Shown: positions 9,273-21,092 of the stretch, in pieces
Position numbering within the stretch: position 1 is the first letter of the stretch
How the letters are laid out: the number at the start of each line of letters is the position of its first letter
Assembly (NCBI RefSeq): GCF_005280195.1
Contig: NZ_SZPR01000010.1
Location: forward strand, 1 to 64,000
Length of the DNA: 64,000 bases
Origin: Streptomyces galbus
GTDB lineage: Bacteria; Actinomycetota; Actinomycetes; Streptomycetales; Streptomycetaceae
Direction: 5' to 3'
The notes under the pieces: model-generated
Seen by the model: the letters and a program-made list of their open reading frames with translations, nothing else
The model's database searches: none
Told to the model about the DNA's origin: nothing
Translations under genes and position numbers: made by a program

Positions 9273-9297
9273 TTACCCGGACACGGCTGGCCCATTC
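9273..9297 (-). promoter_or_regulatory. Candidate sigma-B-type promoter for the PRC-barrel/RsbW-like pair
   Basis: On the minus strand, GAAT (9297-9294), 15 nt, then GGGTAA (9278-9273). The streptomycete sigma-B consensus is GNNT-N14-16-GGGTAC/T, so only the last base of the -10 differs. It lies 32 nt upstream of the start codon. Confidence 0.4.
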
Positions 9298-9492
9298 GGC
9301 TCCGGGGGCCCGCGGCGCCCCGCGTCCGGGCGGCCCCGTGCCCCGTTCCCGCACGGCGCGGGGCGGGTCCGCGGCGCTTCGGGCGGCTTTGCCGGGTACA
9401 CGCGCGAAACTCCGTCGCATACCCTGTTCCCGCTCCCGTATGCGCGGTGTCCGCCTCCTGGTCCGGCGTGGTGCGGGAGGTGACGCACGACT

Positions 9493-9522
9493 TTGTTCCG
9501 GGCCCGATCCGCGGGTTAGCCT
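9493..9522 (+). promoter_or_regulatory. Candidate promoter upstream of the hybrid kinase
   Basis: TTGTTC (9493-9498), 18 nt, TAGCCT (9517-9522), resembling a housekeeping -35/-10 pair, 135 nt before the ATG of the hybrid kinase. The rest of the 416-nt gap 9242-9657 holds the minus-strand promoter candidate and otherwise nothing I recognise. Confidence 0.3.
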
Positions 9523-9657
9523 GCGGCGTATTTCTCTCATCGGCGGGGCCGTCACCGGCGGTTTCGTCACACGGCAGGCGGGTTCGTCCGTCCTCACGGG
9601 CGGCCCGGTTCCGAGTCCCCGGGGCGGGGGCTCCTGGGGAGCGGAACGAGGCTGCGC

Positions 9658-13953
<4,296 letters not shown>

Positions 13954-14005
13954 GCGAGCCGTGCGTCCCGGGCGACCGGGCGTCCAGGCCGAGGAGTAGC
14001 GCACT

Positions 14006-16582
14006 GTGACCATGTCCCGACCGCCGCACGAGAGCGCGGCGCCGCCGGAGCGGCCCGCGCCGACCGGCGAGGCCCGCTCCGACGACGCCCCGTCCGACGA
14101 CGTCCTGTCCGTCACCGCCCCGGACACCCCGTCCGCCGCTCCCCCGCCGGCCGGCACGGAGGAGGCCGGCCGGTCCGACGGCCTCAGCCCCGTCGGCCGG
14201 CTCGCCGCCACCGTGGAGCGCCTGCGGCGCGAGGTGCGCGCCGCGCAGGCCGAGGCGGAGGGGCGCGCCCTGGTCGAGCTGGCCAAGGGCGTCCTGGTGG
14301 AGCGGCTGGGCTGCGGTCCCGCCGCCGCGGCCCGCCACCTCACCGACCTGGCCGAGCAGACGGGCGTGACGCCGCTCGAGCTGGCCGTGGACGTGATCAA
14401 CCAGTCCGCCCAGGACCGGCTGTCCGAGGTGACGCTCGGCTTCCTCGACACCGTCGCCGGGCGGGCCCGCGCAGCGGAGGAGGCCGAGGCGGCGGTACGG
14501 CTGCGCACCGCGGAGAGCGGGGCGCTGGCGGCCCAGGACACCCAGGCGGTCGCCGACTCGCTGCTCCAGCACGCGCTCGGTCCCCTCGGCGCCGTGGCCG
14601 TGGCGATCTGGGCGGCCGGCCCCGACGGCTCCCTCACCCTGGCCGGCAGCGCCGGCTTCGCGCCCGGCGAGTCCGCCCGCTGGCACTACGTACCGCCGGA
14701 CGTGGCGACCGTGGCCCGCCGCGGGCTGACCGAGCGCACCGGCCACTGGGTCGAGTCGCTCGCCCGGACGGGCCTGCCCTCCATCGGACGGCACCTCTAC
14801 CCCGAGGGCGGCCGGGTGGCGCTGCCCGCCGGGACCGGCGGCCGGGTCCACGGCGTCCTGGAGATCGTCTGGCCCTCCCCGCTCGTGCCGCAGCCGCCCC
14901 AGGTGGTCCGGCAGATGGAGGCGCTGGCCGAGCTGTGCGCCCACACCCTGGAGACGTCACGGCCGCCGCAGGCGTCCGAGCGCCCGCCCGGCCCGCTGCC
15001 CGACGCCACGGAATTGATGGACCTCGCGGACGGGCTGCACGACCCGGCGCTGGTCCTCGTGCCGCACCTCGACAGCGCGGGCGGGCTCGCCGACTTCCGC
15101 ATCCAGCACGTCAACAGCCGCTTCCTCGACCCCGCGGGCCGCTCCCGGGCCGTCGTCAACGGCGCGCTGCTGCTGGAGGCCTACCCGATGGCCGCCGGGG
15201 AGAGCGAGCTGTTCCAGCGCATCGAGCGCGTCTACGCCACCGGGGAGCCGTTCCGCGCCCGGCGCATGGGGCTGACCGCGCTGGTGGACGAGGTGCCGCT
15301 CGCGGCGACCGCCGACATCAGCATCAGCCGGCACGGGAGCTGTGTGCTGCTCATCTGGCGGATCGAGGACGAGACGGCCCGCCTGGCGAGCCTGCTCCAG
15401 CACGCCCAGCGCCTGGGCCGCATCGGCGGCTTCGAGGAGAACCTGCTCACGGGCGAGATCACCTGGAACGGCCAGATGTTCGTCCTGTACGGCCGTCCCG
15501 AGTCCAGCCCGCCGGTGCCGCTGGAGCGGCTGGCCGCGCACGCCCACCCCGACGACGCGGTCACCATCGGCCGCTTCCTGCGCACCCTGCTGCACCACCG
15601 GCGCCCCGCGTCGGCGGCGTTCCGGCTCCAGCGGCCCGACGGCGTGACCCGGCACATGCGGGTCGTCGCCGAGCCGGTCCTGGACACCGACGGCCGCCCG
15701 GTCGCGCTGCGCGGCGCCTACCAGGACATCTCCTCCCAGCACTGGACGGAGGTGGCGCTCGCCGCGACCCGCGACCAGCTCGCGCACACCGAGCAGCAGG
15801 CGCACGAGCGCAACCGGCTCACCCTCCAGCTCCAGCACGCGATCATGCCGCCGGCGCACAACACACCGCTGGAGGTCCCCGGTCTCCAGGTGGCCGTGCG
15901 CTACCGGCCCGCCGAGGAGGAGCAGCTCGTCGGCGGCGACTGGTACGACGCCGTACGGCTGCCCTCGGGGCTGGTGATGCTGTGCGTGGGCGACGTGGCC
16001 GGGCACGGCATAGAGGCCGCTACCAGCATGGTGGTGCTGCGCAACGCGCTGCGCGGGCTGGCGGTGACCGGCGCGGGACCGGGCCAGCTGCTGTCGTGGC
16101 TGAACATCGTGGCGCACCACCTCACCGGCGCCGTGACGGCGACCGCGGTGTGCGGGCTGTACGACCCCGGCCGGGGCACCCTGCGCTGGGCGCGGGCGGG
16201 GCACCTCCCGCCGGTCCTGGTGAACGGGGAGGCGGCGGTCCCGCTGCCGCTGGTGAAGGGGCTGCTGCTGGGCGCCGTACCGGAGACGCGGTACGAGGAG
16301 GGCGAGCTGTCGCTGGCGGCCGGGGACACGCTGCTGATGTACACCGACGGCCTGATCGAGCGGCGCGACCGTTCGGTGGAGGAGTCGCTGAGCCACCTGC
16401 TCAGCACGGCCCGGACCGTCCCGCCGACGCTCGACCAGCAGCTCGACCGGCTGCTGGTGCACAGCAGGTCGGACACGGACGACGACACCTGCATCGTCGG
16501 CATCCGGGTCGGTCCGCGCACGTCGGACACCGAGGAGCCGCGCTCCGGGGAGTCCGGCGACCGGGAGTTCCGGGACGCATGA
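14006..16582 (+). CDS. Multidomain SpoIIE-type phosphatase with ANTAR, GAF and PAS domains
   Basis: Encodes 858 residues. After a disordered Pro/Ala/Asp-rich head (1-65) comes an ANTAR-like segment (about 75-133; LVELAKGVLVERLGCGPAAA), normally an RNA-binding antiterminator module. Next are a GAF-like domain (about 170-315), two PAS-like regions (about 330-455 and 460-578, the second with GGFEENLLTGEITWNG) and a PP2C/SpoIIE phosphatase (about 605-836). The phosphatase metal motifs are intact: GGDWYDAV (643-650), VGDVAGHG (661-668), YTDGLIERR (779-787) and DDDTCIV. SpoIIE-type phosphatases dephosphorylate STAS antagonists to free sigma factors. GTG is preferred over the in-frame ATG 6 nt later because GAGGAG ends 9 nt before it. 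Its likely partner is the STAS gene 150 nt downstream. Confidence 0.9.
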   Translation: MTMSRPPHESAAPPERPAPTGEARSDDAPSDDVLSVTAPDTPSAAPPPAGTEEAGRSDGLSPVGRLAATVERLRREVRAAQAEAEGRALVELAKGVLVERLGCGPAAAARHLTDLAEQTGVTPLELAVDVINQSAQDRLSEVTLGFLDTVAGRARAAEEAEAAVRLRTAESGALAAQDTQAVADSLLQHALGPLGAVAVAIWAAGPDGSLTLAGSAGFAPGESARWHYVPPDVATVARRGLTERTGHWVESLARTGLPSIGRHLYPEGGRVALPAGTGGRVHGVLEIVWPSPLVPQPPQVVRQMEALAELCAHTLETSRPPQASERPPGPLPDATELMDLADGLHDPALVLVPHLDSAGGLADFRIQHVNSRFLDPAGRSRAVVNGALLLEAYPMAAGESELFQRIERVYATGEPFRARRMGLTALVDEVPLAATADISISRHGSCVLLIWRIEDETARLASLLQHAQRLGRIGGFEENLLTGEITWNGQMFVLYGRPESSPPVPLERLAAHAHPDDAVTIGRFLRTLLHHRRPASAAFRLQRPDGVTRHMRVVAEPVLDTDGRPVALRGAYQDISSQHWTEVALAATRDQLAHTEQQAHERNRLTLQLQHAIMPPAHNTPLEVPGLQVAVRYRPAEEEQLVGGDWYDAVRLPSGLVMLCVGDVAGHGIEAATSMVVLRNALRGLAVTGAGPGQLLSWLNIVAHHLTGAVTATAVCGLYDPGRGTLRWARAGHLPPVLVNGEAAVPLPLVKGLLLGAVPETRYEEGELSLAAGDTLLMYTDGLIERRDRSVEESLSHLLSTARTVPPTLDQQLDRLLVHSRSDTDDDTCIVGIRVGPRTSDTEEPRSGESGDREFRDA

Positions 16583-16601
16583 GCCGCCCGTTCGGGGGTA
16601 T
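16577..16601 (+). promoter_or_regulatory. Sigma-B-type promoter for the STAS antagonist gene
   Basis: GCAT (16577-16580), 15 nt, GGGTAT (16596-16601): a full match to the streptomycete sigma-B consensus GNNT-N14-16-GGGTAC/T. The -35 box overlaps the last codons of the phosphatase gene. The start codon of the STAS gene is about 130 nt downstream, leaving an untranslated leader of about 120 nt. Confidence 0.6.
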
Positions 16602-16732
16602 CCGCTGGTGCGCGGTGACAGGCCGGGACCGCGGGCGGACAGAGGTGCCGTACGGCCTCTCTGTCCTCCTCCGGGTCGCATCGGAGCGACCTCCCGGGAG
16701 TCACCCGAGACCGTCTGTATTCGGAGGTTTTC

Positions 16733-17125
16733 GTGGCCATCGCCCACAACCCGCTGTCCGTCGAGGTGTCCCTGCCCCGTGAGGACGTCGCCCTGGTCCG
16801 GGTGGAGGGCCATCTCGATCTGGACACCGCCACCGAGTTCCAGGCCCATCTGGCCAACCAGCTCCACCACGGCCGCAAGCACTTCCTGCTGGACCTGTCC
16901 GAGGTCCCGTTCATGGACTCGTCCGGCATGAACATCATCCTGCGCGTCTACCAGGAGGCCCGTGAGCTGCCCGGCAGCGTGCACGTGATCAACCCGACGG
17001 CGCCCGTGCGGCGGGTCCTGGACCTGACCGGCGTGAGCCTGACGGTGCCGATCTCCGAGAAGGTGGACGAGGCGCTGGCCCTGATCGACCAGGGGCTGCC
17101 GCAGGCCGAGGCCCCCGACAGCTGA
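16733..17125 (+). CDS. STAS-domain anti-sigma factor antagonist (RsbV-like)
   Basis: Encodes 130 residues, one STAS domain. The family signature DLSEVPFMDSSGMNIILRVY carries the regulatory serine in DSSG (about residues 63-65), phosphorylated by RsbW-type kinases and dephosphorylated by SpoIIE-type phosphatases. In its dephosphorylated form it would displace a sigma factor from its anti-sigma kinase. The GTG start follows GGAGG with 7 nt spacing. A sigma-B consensus promoter precedes it (16577-16601), which would put the gene under the kind of sigma factor it controls. The upstream neighbour is a phosphatase that could act on it. The cognate kinase is not adjacent; candidates in the window are the products at 7810, 8313 and 31158. 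Confidence 0.9.
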   Translation: MAIAHNPLSVEVSLPREDVALVRVEGHLDLDTATEFQAHLANQLHHGRKHFLLDLSEVPFMDSSGMNIILRVYQEARELPGSVHVINPTAPVRRVLDLTGVSLTVPISEKVDEALALIDQGLPQAEAPDS

Positions 17126-17374
17126 ACCGTCGGGCGCCGTGCGGCCGCGTGGCCGTGCGGTCGCCCGGACGCGGCGCGGGGCGGTGGGTGGGCGATCCGG
17201 GGTGTCCGCCACCCCGACACTTGCCGTCCGGCAACTGTGTGCGGGGGGCAACAACGACATGAGGGCGAGTCAGCGGGAGGAACCAGGGATGGACCGGTGG
17301 TCGGGGCGGGCTCCCCGTGCCTGCGCGGCACCGGCCGGCGGCGGTCGGCCGGCGTCCGGCGCCGCGGCCGGGGC

Positions 17375-17848
17375 TCAGGCGCTGCGGGCGCCGGCGGCGC
17401 CGTCGCTCTCGTGGATCTGGTCGGCCGCGGCGAGGCAGAACGCCTCCAGCCCGTGCAGCAGCTCGGCGCGCCGGGCGGCCGGCATCTGCTCCAGCACCGA
17501 CTCCAGCGCGCTCTCCCGGCGCCGGCGCAGGACGGTCAGGAAGGACCGCCCGCGGTGGCTGAGGTACAGCTCCAGCTCGCGGCGGCTGCCGGCGGCGGAC
17601 CGGCGCTCCACGAAGCCCACCGCCTGGAGCCGGTCGCACAGCCGGCTCGTGGACGACGGTGAGGACCCGAGGGTCTCGGCGAGCGTGCGCAGGTTGATGC
17701 CCTCGTGGTGTTCCAGGATGAAGAGCACCCGTAGCTGCGAGGCGGAGACGGGCGTCGTGGAGGCGCGGCCCCACAGGACTCCGAGCAGCTCGGCCGCCTC
17801 CGAGGTCACACGGGCCACCTGGTCGGGTTCCGGAGAGGAGGGCGACAT
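17375..17848 (-). CDS. MarR-family transcriptional regulator
   Basis: Encodes 157 residues. The winged-helix domain covers about residues 30-105: SASQLRVLFILEHHEGINLRTLAETLGSS is cut by the recognition helix SPSSTSRLCDRLQAVGFVERR, with the wing SAAGSRRELELYLS. Helices at both ends would form the dimer interface. The ATG at MSPSSPEPDQ is chosen; an in-frame GTG lies one codon upstream. The stop is 249 nt from the convergent STAS gene; that gap shows nothing I recognise. It is divergent from the phosphatase at 17948 (99 nt between starts), a plausible target. A clear paralogue lies at 23903-24376. The ligand is unknown. Confidence 0.85.
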   Translation of the reverse strand: MSPSSPEPDQVARVTSEAAELLGVLWGRASTTPVSASQLRVLFILEHHEGINLRTLAETLGSSPSSTSRLCDRLQAVGFVERRSAAGSRRELELYLSHRGRSFLTVLRRRRESALESVLEQMPAARRAELLHGLEAFCLAAADQIHESDGAAGARSA

Positions 17849-17947
17849 CACGGTGACACTCTCGCAGGGTTCCCCGGGCCTGTCAGCCCGCACGTTCCCG
17901 CGGCCCGCGCGCCGCGCCCTCCCGCGAAGAACGGCGCACCCGGCATC

Positions 17948-19123
17948 GTGAACGCGATCGTGGCCGCCGAACGCGCGCTGCGCACCGCGGCACCCCACCA
18001 GCTCCCGGCAGCCCTCGGCGCCGCCCTGCGGGCGGAGTACGGCGCGGAGTCGGTCTGCCTGCTGCTCGCCGACTACGGACTGACCGCGCTGCTCCCCGTG
18101 CCCGACGGCTCGTCCCCCGCGGGCGACCCGGTGCCGCTGCACTCCGGCCCGGCCGGACGCGCCTACGGCGCCCAGCAGCCCCAGCGCGAGGACCGGGACG
18201 GCGGCCGGACGCGCCTGCACCTGCCGGTGAGCGTGCGCGGCGACCGGCTGGGCGTGCTGTCGGTCGTGCTGCCCCGGGAGGCCGCCACGCCGGAGGCCGT
18301 GGCCGAGCTGACCGAGCTGGCGGGGACGCTGGGCCACGAGCTGGTGGTCGCCGAGCGCGACACCGACGTCTACGCACGTGCCCGCCGCACCGACCGCCTC
18401 ACCCTGGCGGCGGAGATGCAGTGGCAGCTCCTGCCCGCGCGCTCCTGCGCCCGGCGCGAGTACGCGCTGGGTGCCCAGCTCGAGCCCGCCTACTCGGTCT
18501 TCGGGGACAACTTCGACTGGTCCGCCGACGACGGCCGCCTGACGGTGTGCGTGACCAACGGCATGGGTGAGGGCATGGCGGCCGCCCTGCTCACCAGCCT
18601 CGGGATCAACGCGCTGCGCAACGCCCGCCGGGCCGGCGTCCCGCTCGCCGACCAGGCGTGCCTGGCCGACCAGGCGATCCACGCCCACCACCGCGGGGCG
18701 GCCCACCTGTCCGTCCTGCTGGTGGAGGTCGAGCTGGCGACCGGCCGCGCGCAGGTGGTCGACGCCGGGTCGCCGCGGATGCTGCTCCAGCGCGACCGGA
18801 CGCTGAGCACCGTGAAGCTGGAGGCGCAGTTGCCCCTCGGCATGTTCGAGGAGACGGACTACGTCGCCCAGGAGCTGCTCCTGCGGCCCGGCGACCGGCT
18901 GCTGTTCGTCAGCGACGGGGTGCACGCCGTCGCCGGGCCGGGGGGCGAGGCGTACGGAGAGCGGGCCCTGGCCCGGGCGGTCACCTCGGCCGCGCTGCTG
19001 CCGGCCGCCGAGGTGCCGGCGGCGGTGCTGCGGGAGCTGCGCGCCCACCGCGGCAGGCCCGAGGGGGACGACGACGCGGTGGTGGTGTGCCTGGACTGGT
19101 TCGGCAGGGAACCGGACCCCTAG
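17948..19123 (+). CDS. GAF-PP2C phosphatase-like protein with substituted metal ligand
   Basis: Encodes 391 residues. N-terminal GAF-like domain (about 1-140), then a PP2C/SpoIIE domain (about 155-385). Motifs are recognisable but altered: FGDNFDW replaces the usual GGDWYDA, and VTNGMGEG (about 199-206) replaces VGDVxGHG, so the metal-coordinating Asp is Asn and the following His is Glu. The third motif FVSDGVHAV and the late DDDAVVV are kept. From memory, the TNGMGEG variant recurs in streptomycete paralogues, so it may be a conserved specialised subfamily rather than a decayed gene. GTG start; divergent from a MarR gene. It may bind without cleaving, or use a different metal arrangement. 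Confidence 0.83.
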   Translation: MNAIVAAERALRTAAPHQLPAALGAALRAEYGAESVCLLLADYGLTALLPVPDGSSPAGDPVPLHSGPAGRAYGAQQPQREDRDGGRTRLHLPVSVRGDRLGVLSVVLPREAATPEAVAELTELAGTLGHELVVAERDTDVYARARRTDRLTLAAEMQWQLLPARSCARREYALGAQLEPAYSVFGDNFDWSADDGRLTVCVTNGMGEGMAAALLTSLGINALRNARRAGVPLADQACLADQAIHAHHRGAAHLSVLLVEVELATGRAQVVDAGSPRMLLQRDRTLSTVKLEAQLPLGMFEETDYVAQELLLRPGDRLLFVSDGVHAVAGPGGEAYGERALARAVTSAALLPAAEVPAAVLRELRAHRGRPEGDDDAVVVCLDWFGREPDP

Positions 19124-19339
19124 ACGCCCGCCCACCCGTCACGGATACCGAACGGACGTACGAGATTCGCGCAGTTCTCCCCGGGAGCCGCTCGGTGGGG
19201 CACACCACAGGGTTCACCCCGATGGACCGAGTGCCGCCGGGCAGGAGCCAGTGGTTAGGGTTGTCGCCCGGCAAAGATCGCTGACGACCCCGCCACCGGC
19301 GGGACGCAGCCGCGCAACGCAGACGGAGGAGTGAAGCAG

Positions 19340-20236
19340 GTGCCGGAACACGAAGCGCTGCACCAGCACGAATCGCCGGCCCGCGAGGTCGCGGCCTTCC
19401 TGCGCCGCCGCAGGGAGCAGATCGCCCAGCGGTGGGCCGACGAGGCGCTGTTCCGCAGCGTGTTCACCGTGTCCCGGGACGAGGCGGTGGAGGCCGGCCG
19501 GGTCGTCGTCGACGCCCTCGCGCAGGTCGCCGAGTCCGAGCGGGTCGAGGACCCGGACGCCGCGGCGTTCACCGTGGTCCGCGAGCAGCTCGCCGGGATG
19601 GCCGCGGCCCGCTCCCGGTACGGTCTGAGCGCCGCCCAGGTGTCACGGGAGGTGGACGCCCTGCGGGTGGCCCCGACGGACCTCCTCGTCACCGACCTGG
19701 CGGACGCGCCCGCCGAGCACCTGCGCGCCTGCACCACCGCCCTGACCGTCCTGACCGGCACCCTGCGGCTGGTGGTGCTGGACACCGCGCTCAGCGAGGG
19801 CCAGGCGCTCATCGACCGGCAGCGGATGCAGCTCCTGGAGGTGGCCACGCCCGTGATCCGGCTGTGGGACGGCATCGTCGCCGTACCGCTCATCGGGACC
19901 CTGGACAGCGCCCGCAGCCAGGTGGTCATGGAGACGCTCCTGGAGGCGGTCGTCGCCGAGCAGGCGCACTTCGCCATCCTCGACATCACCGGGGTGCCCA
20001 CGGTCGACTCGCTGGTGGCCCAGCACCTGATGAAGACGGTCGCGGCCGTCCGGCTGATGGGCGCGGAGTGCGTGGTGTCGGGCATCCGCCCGGCCATCGC
20101 GCAGACCATCGTCCAGCTCGGCCTCGACCTGGGCACCGTGGTGACCCGCGCCAGCCTGGCCGACGCCCTCGGGTACGCGCTGCGCGGCCTGGACGCGGAC
20201 ATCGTCCAGGCGCCGGGCGGTGCGAGCAAGCGGTGA
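19340..20236 (+). CDS. rsbR: RsbR-like stressosome protein
   Basis: Encodes 298 residues. The N-terminal part (about 1-165) is helical and variable, as in the sensory globin-like half of RsbR proteins. The C-terminal STAS domain (about 170-288) contains ILDITGVPTVDSLVAQHL and GIRPAIAQTIVQLGL; the sites equivalent to the RsbT-phosphorylated Thr171 and Thr205 of Bacillus RsbRA are S224 and T256. The GTG at 19340 is preferred over the in-frame GTG at 19331, because GGAGGA (19325-19330) touches the latter but sits 9 nt from the former. First gene of the rsbR-rsbS-rsbT-phosphatase-phosphatase operon; its last codons overlap rsbS (GTGA). Confidence 0.9.
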   Translation: MPEHEALHQHESPAREVAAFLRRRREQIAQRWADEALFRSVFTVSRDEAVEAGRVVVDALAQVAESERVEDPDAAAFTVVREQLAGMAAARSRYGLSAAQVSREVDALRVAPTDLLVTDLADAPAEHLRACTTALTVLTGTLRLVVLDTALSEGQALIDRQRMQLLEVATPVIRLWDGIVAVPLIGTLDSARSQVVMETLLEAVVAEQAHFAILDITGVPTVDSLVAQHLMKTVAAVRLMGAECVVSGIRPAIAQTIVQLGLDLGTVVTRASLADALGYALRGLDADIVQAPGGASKR

Positions 20237-20649
20237 ACGACGGCTTCCTCTCCGCCGGCACCGGGGCCGTCCCGGTGCTGAAGCTGGGCGACGTCCTCCT
20301 GGTGACCCTGCCGGGCGACCTGCACGACGGGCTCGCCCAGCAGCTCCAGCAGGACATCGGCGAGGCCATCACCCGGCACCGGGTCGGCGGGGTGGTCATC
20401 GACATCTCCGGGGTCGAGATCGTCGACTCCTTCCTGGGCCGGGTGCTGGCCGAGATCGCCGCGGGCGCCCGGCTGCTGGCCGCGCGGACGGTGGTGGCGG
20501 GCATGCGCCCCGCCGTCGCCCTCACGCTGGTCGAACTGGGCCTGACCCTGCCGGGCCTGCGCACCGCGCTCAGCGCCGAGGCGGCCATCGAACTGCTGGG
20601 TGGCCCGGGCGTGGTGCGGCCGGCCGGTCGTCGCCGGGAGGACGGATGA
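20233..20649 (+). CDS. rsbS: RsbS-like stressosome scaffold protein (STAS)
   Basis: Encodes 138 residues, a stand-alone STAS domain. The conserved segment VVIDISGVEIVDSFLGRVL places the regulatory Ser at S66, equivalent to Ser59 of Bacillus RsbS, the RsbT target. The region MRPAVALTLVELGL matches the end of the STAS fold. With RsbR it would form the stressosome core that holds RsbT inactive until stress-triggered phosphorylation. The GTG start overlaps the rsbR stop by 4 nt (GTGA), and its own TGA overlaps the rsbT ATG (ATGA), so stoichiometry is probably set by coupled translation. Confidence 0.9.
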   Translation: MNDGFLSAGTGAVPVLKLGDVLLVTLPGDLHDGLAQQLQQDIGEAITRHRVGGVVIDISGVEIVDSFLGRVLAEIAAGARLLAARTVVAGMRPAVALTLVELGLTLPGLRTALSAEAAIELLGGPGVVRPAGRRREDG

Positions 20650-21092
20650 GCGACACGGCCGCCCGGATCGACGCCCGCCTGCCGATCAGGTCGGACATGG
20701 ACCTGGTGTGGGTGCGCCAGCACGTCCGGCAGGCCGCCGCCCTGCTCGGGTTCAGCCTGGTCGAGCAGACCAAACTGGTCACGGCGGCCAGCGAACTGGC
20801 CCGCAACACGCTCGTCCACGGCGGGGGCGGCGAGCTGCGGGTCGCGCGGGTCACCGAGGGCACCGCGCAGGGGCTGCGGCTCACCTTCAGCGACCAGGGG
20901 CCCGGCATCGCCGACCTGGAGCAGGCGCTGCGCGACGGCTTCACCTCCGGCGACGGGCTGGGCATGGGCCTGGGCGGCGCACGGCGCCTGGTGCACGAGT
21001 TCTCGATCGACAGCACACCGGGCGTCGGCACCGTGGTCACCGTGACCTCGTGGGCCGCGCGCACGCCCCGGCCCCGGCAGGAGATGTCGTGA
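20646..21092 (+). CDS. rsbT: RsbT-like serine/threonine kinase
   Basis: Encodes 148 residues, a compact HATPase_c kinase. N box AASELARNTLVHGGGG (E50, N54), G1 box DQGPGI (83-88), and the glycine-rich G2 segment GDGLGMGLGGARR (about 102-114). All ATP-binding boxes are intact. In the Bacillus system RsbT phosphorylates RsbR and RsbS and, when released, activates a downstream phosphatase. Here the next two genes encode phosphatases, which would be the natural targets. Overlaps: ATGA with rsbS and GTGA with the following gene. Position and intact boxes separate it from the RsbW-like proteins elsewhere in the window. Confidence 0.9.
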   Translation: MSDTAARIDARLPIRSDMDLVWVRQHVRQAAALLGFSLVEQTKLVTAASELARNTLVHGGGGELRVARVTEGTAQGLRLTFSDQGPGIADLEQALRDGFTSGDGLGMGLGGARRLVHEFSIDSTPGVGTVVTVTSWAARTPRPRQEMS

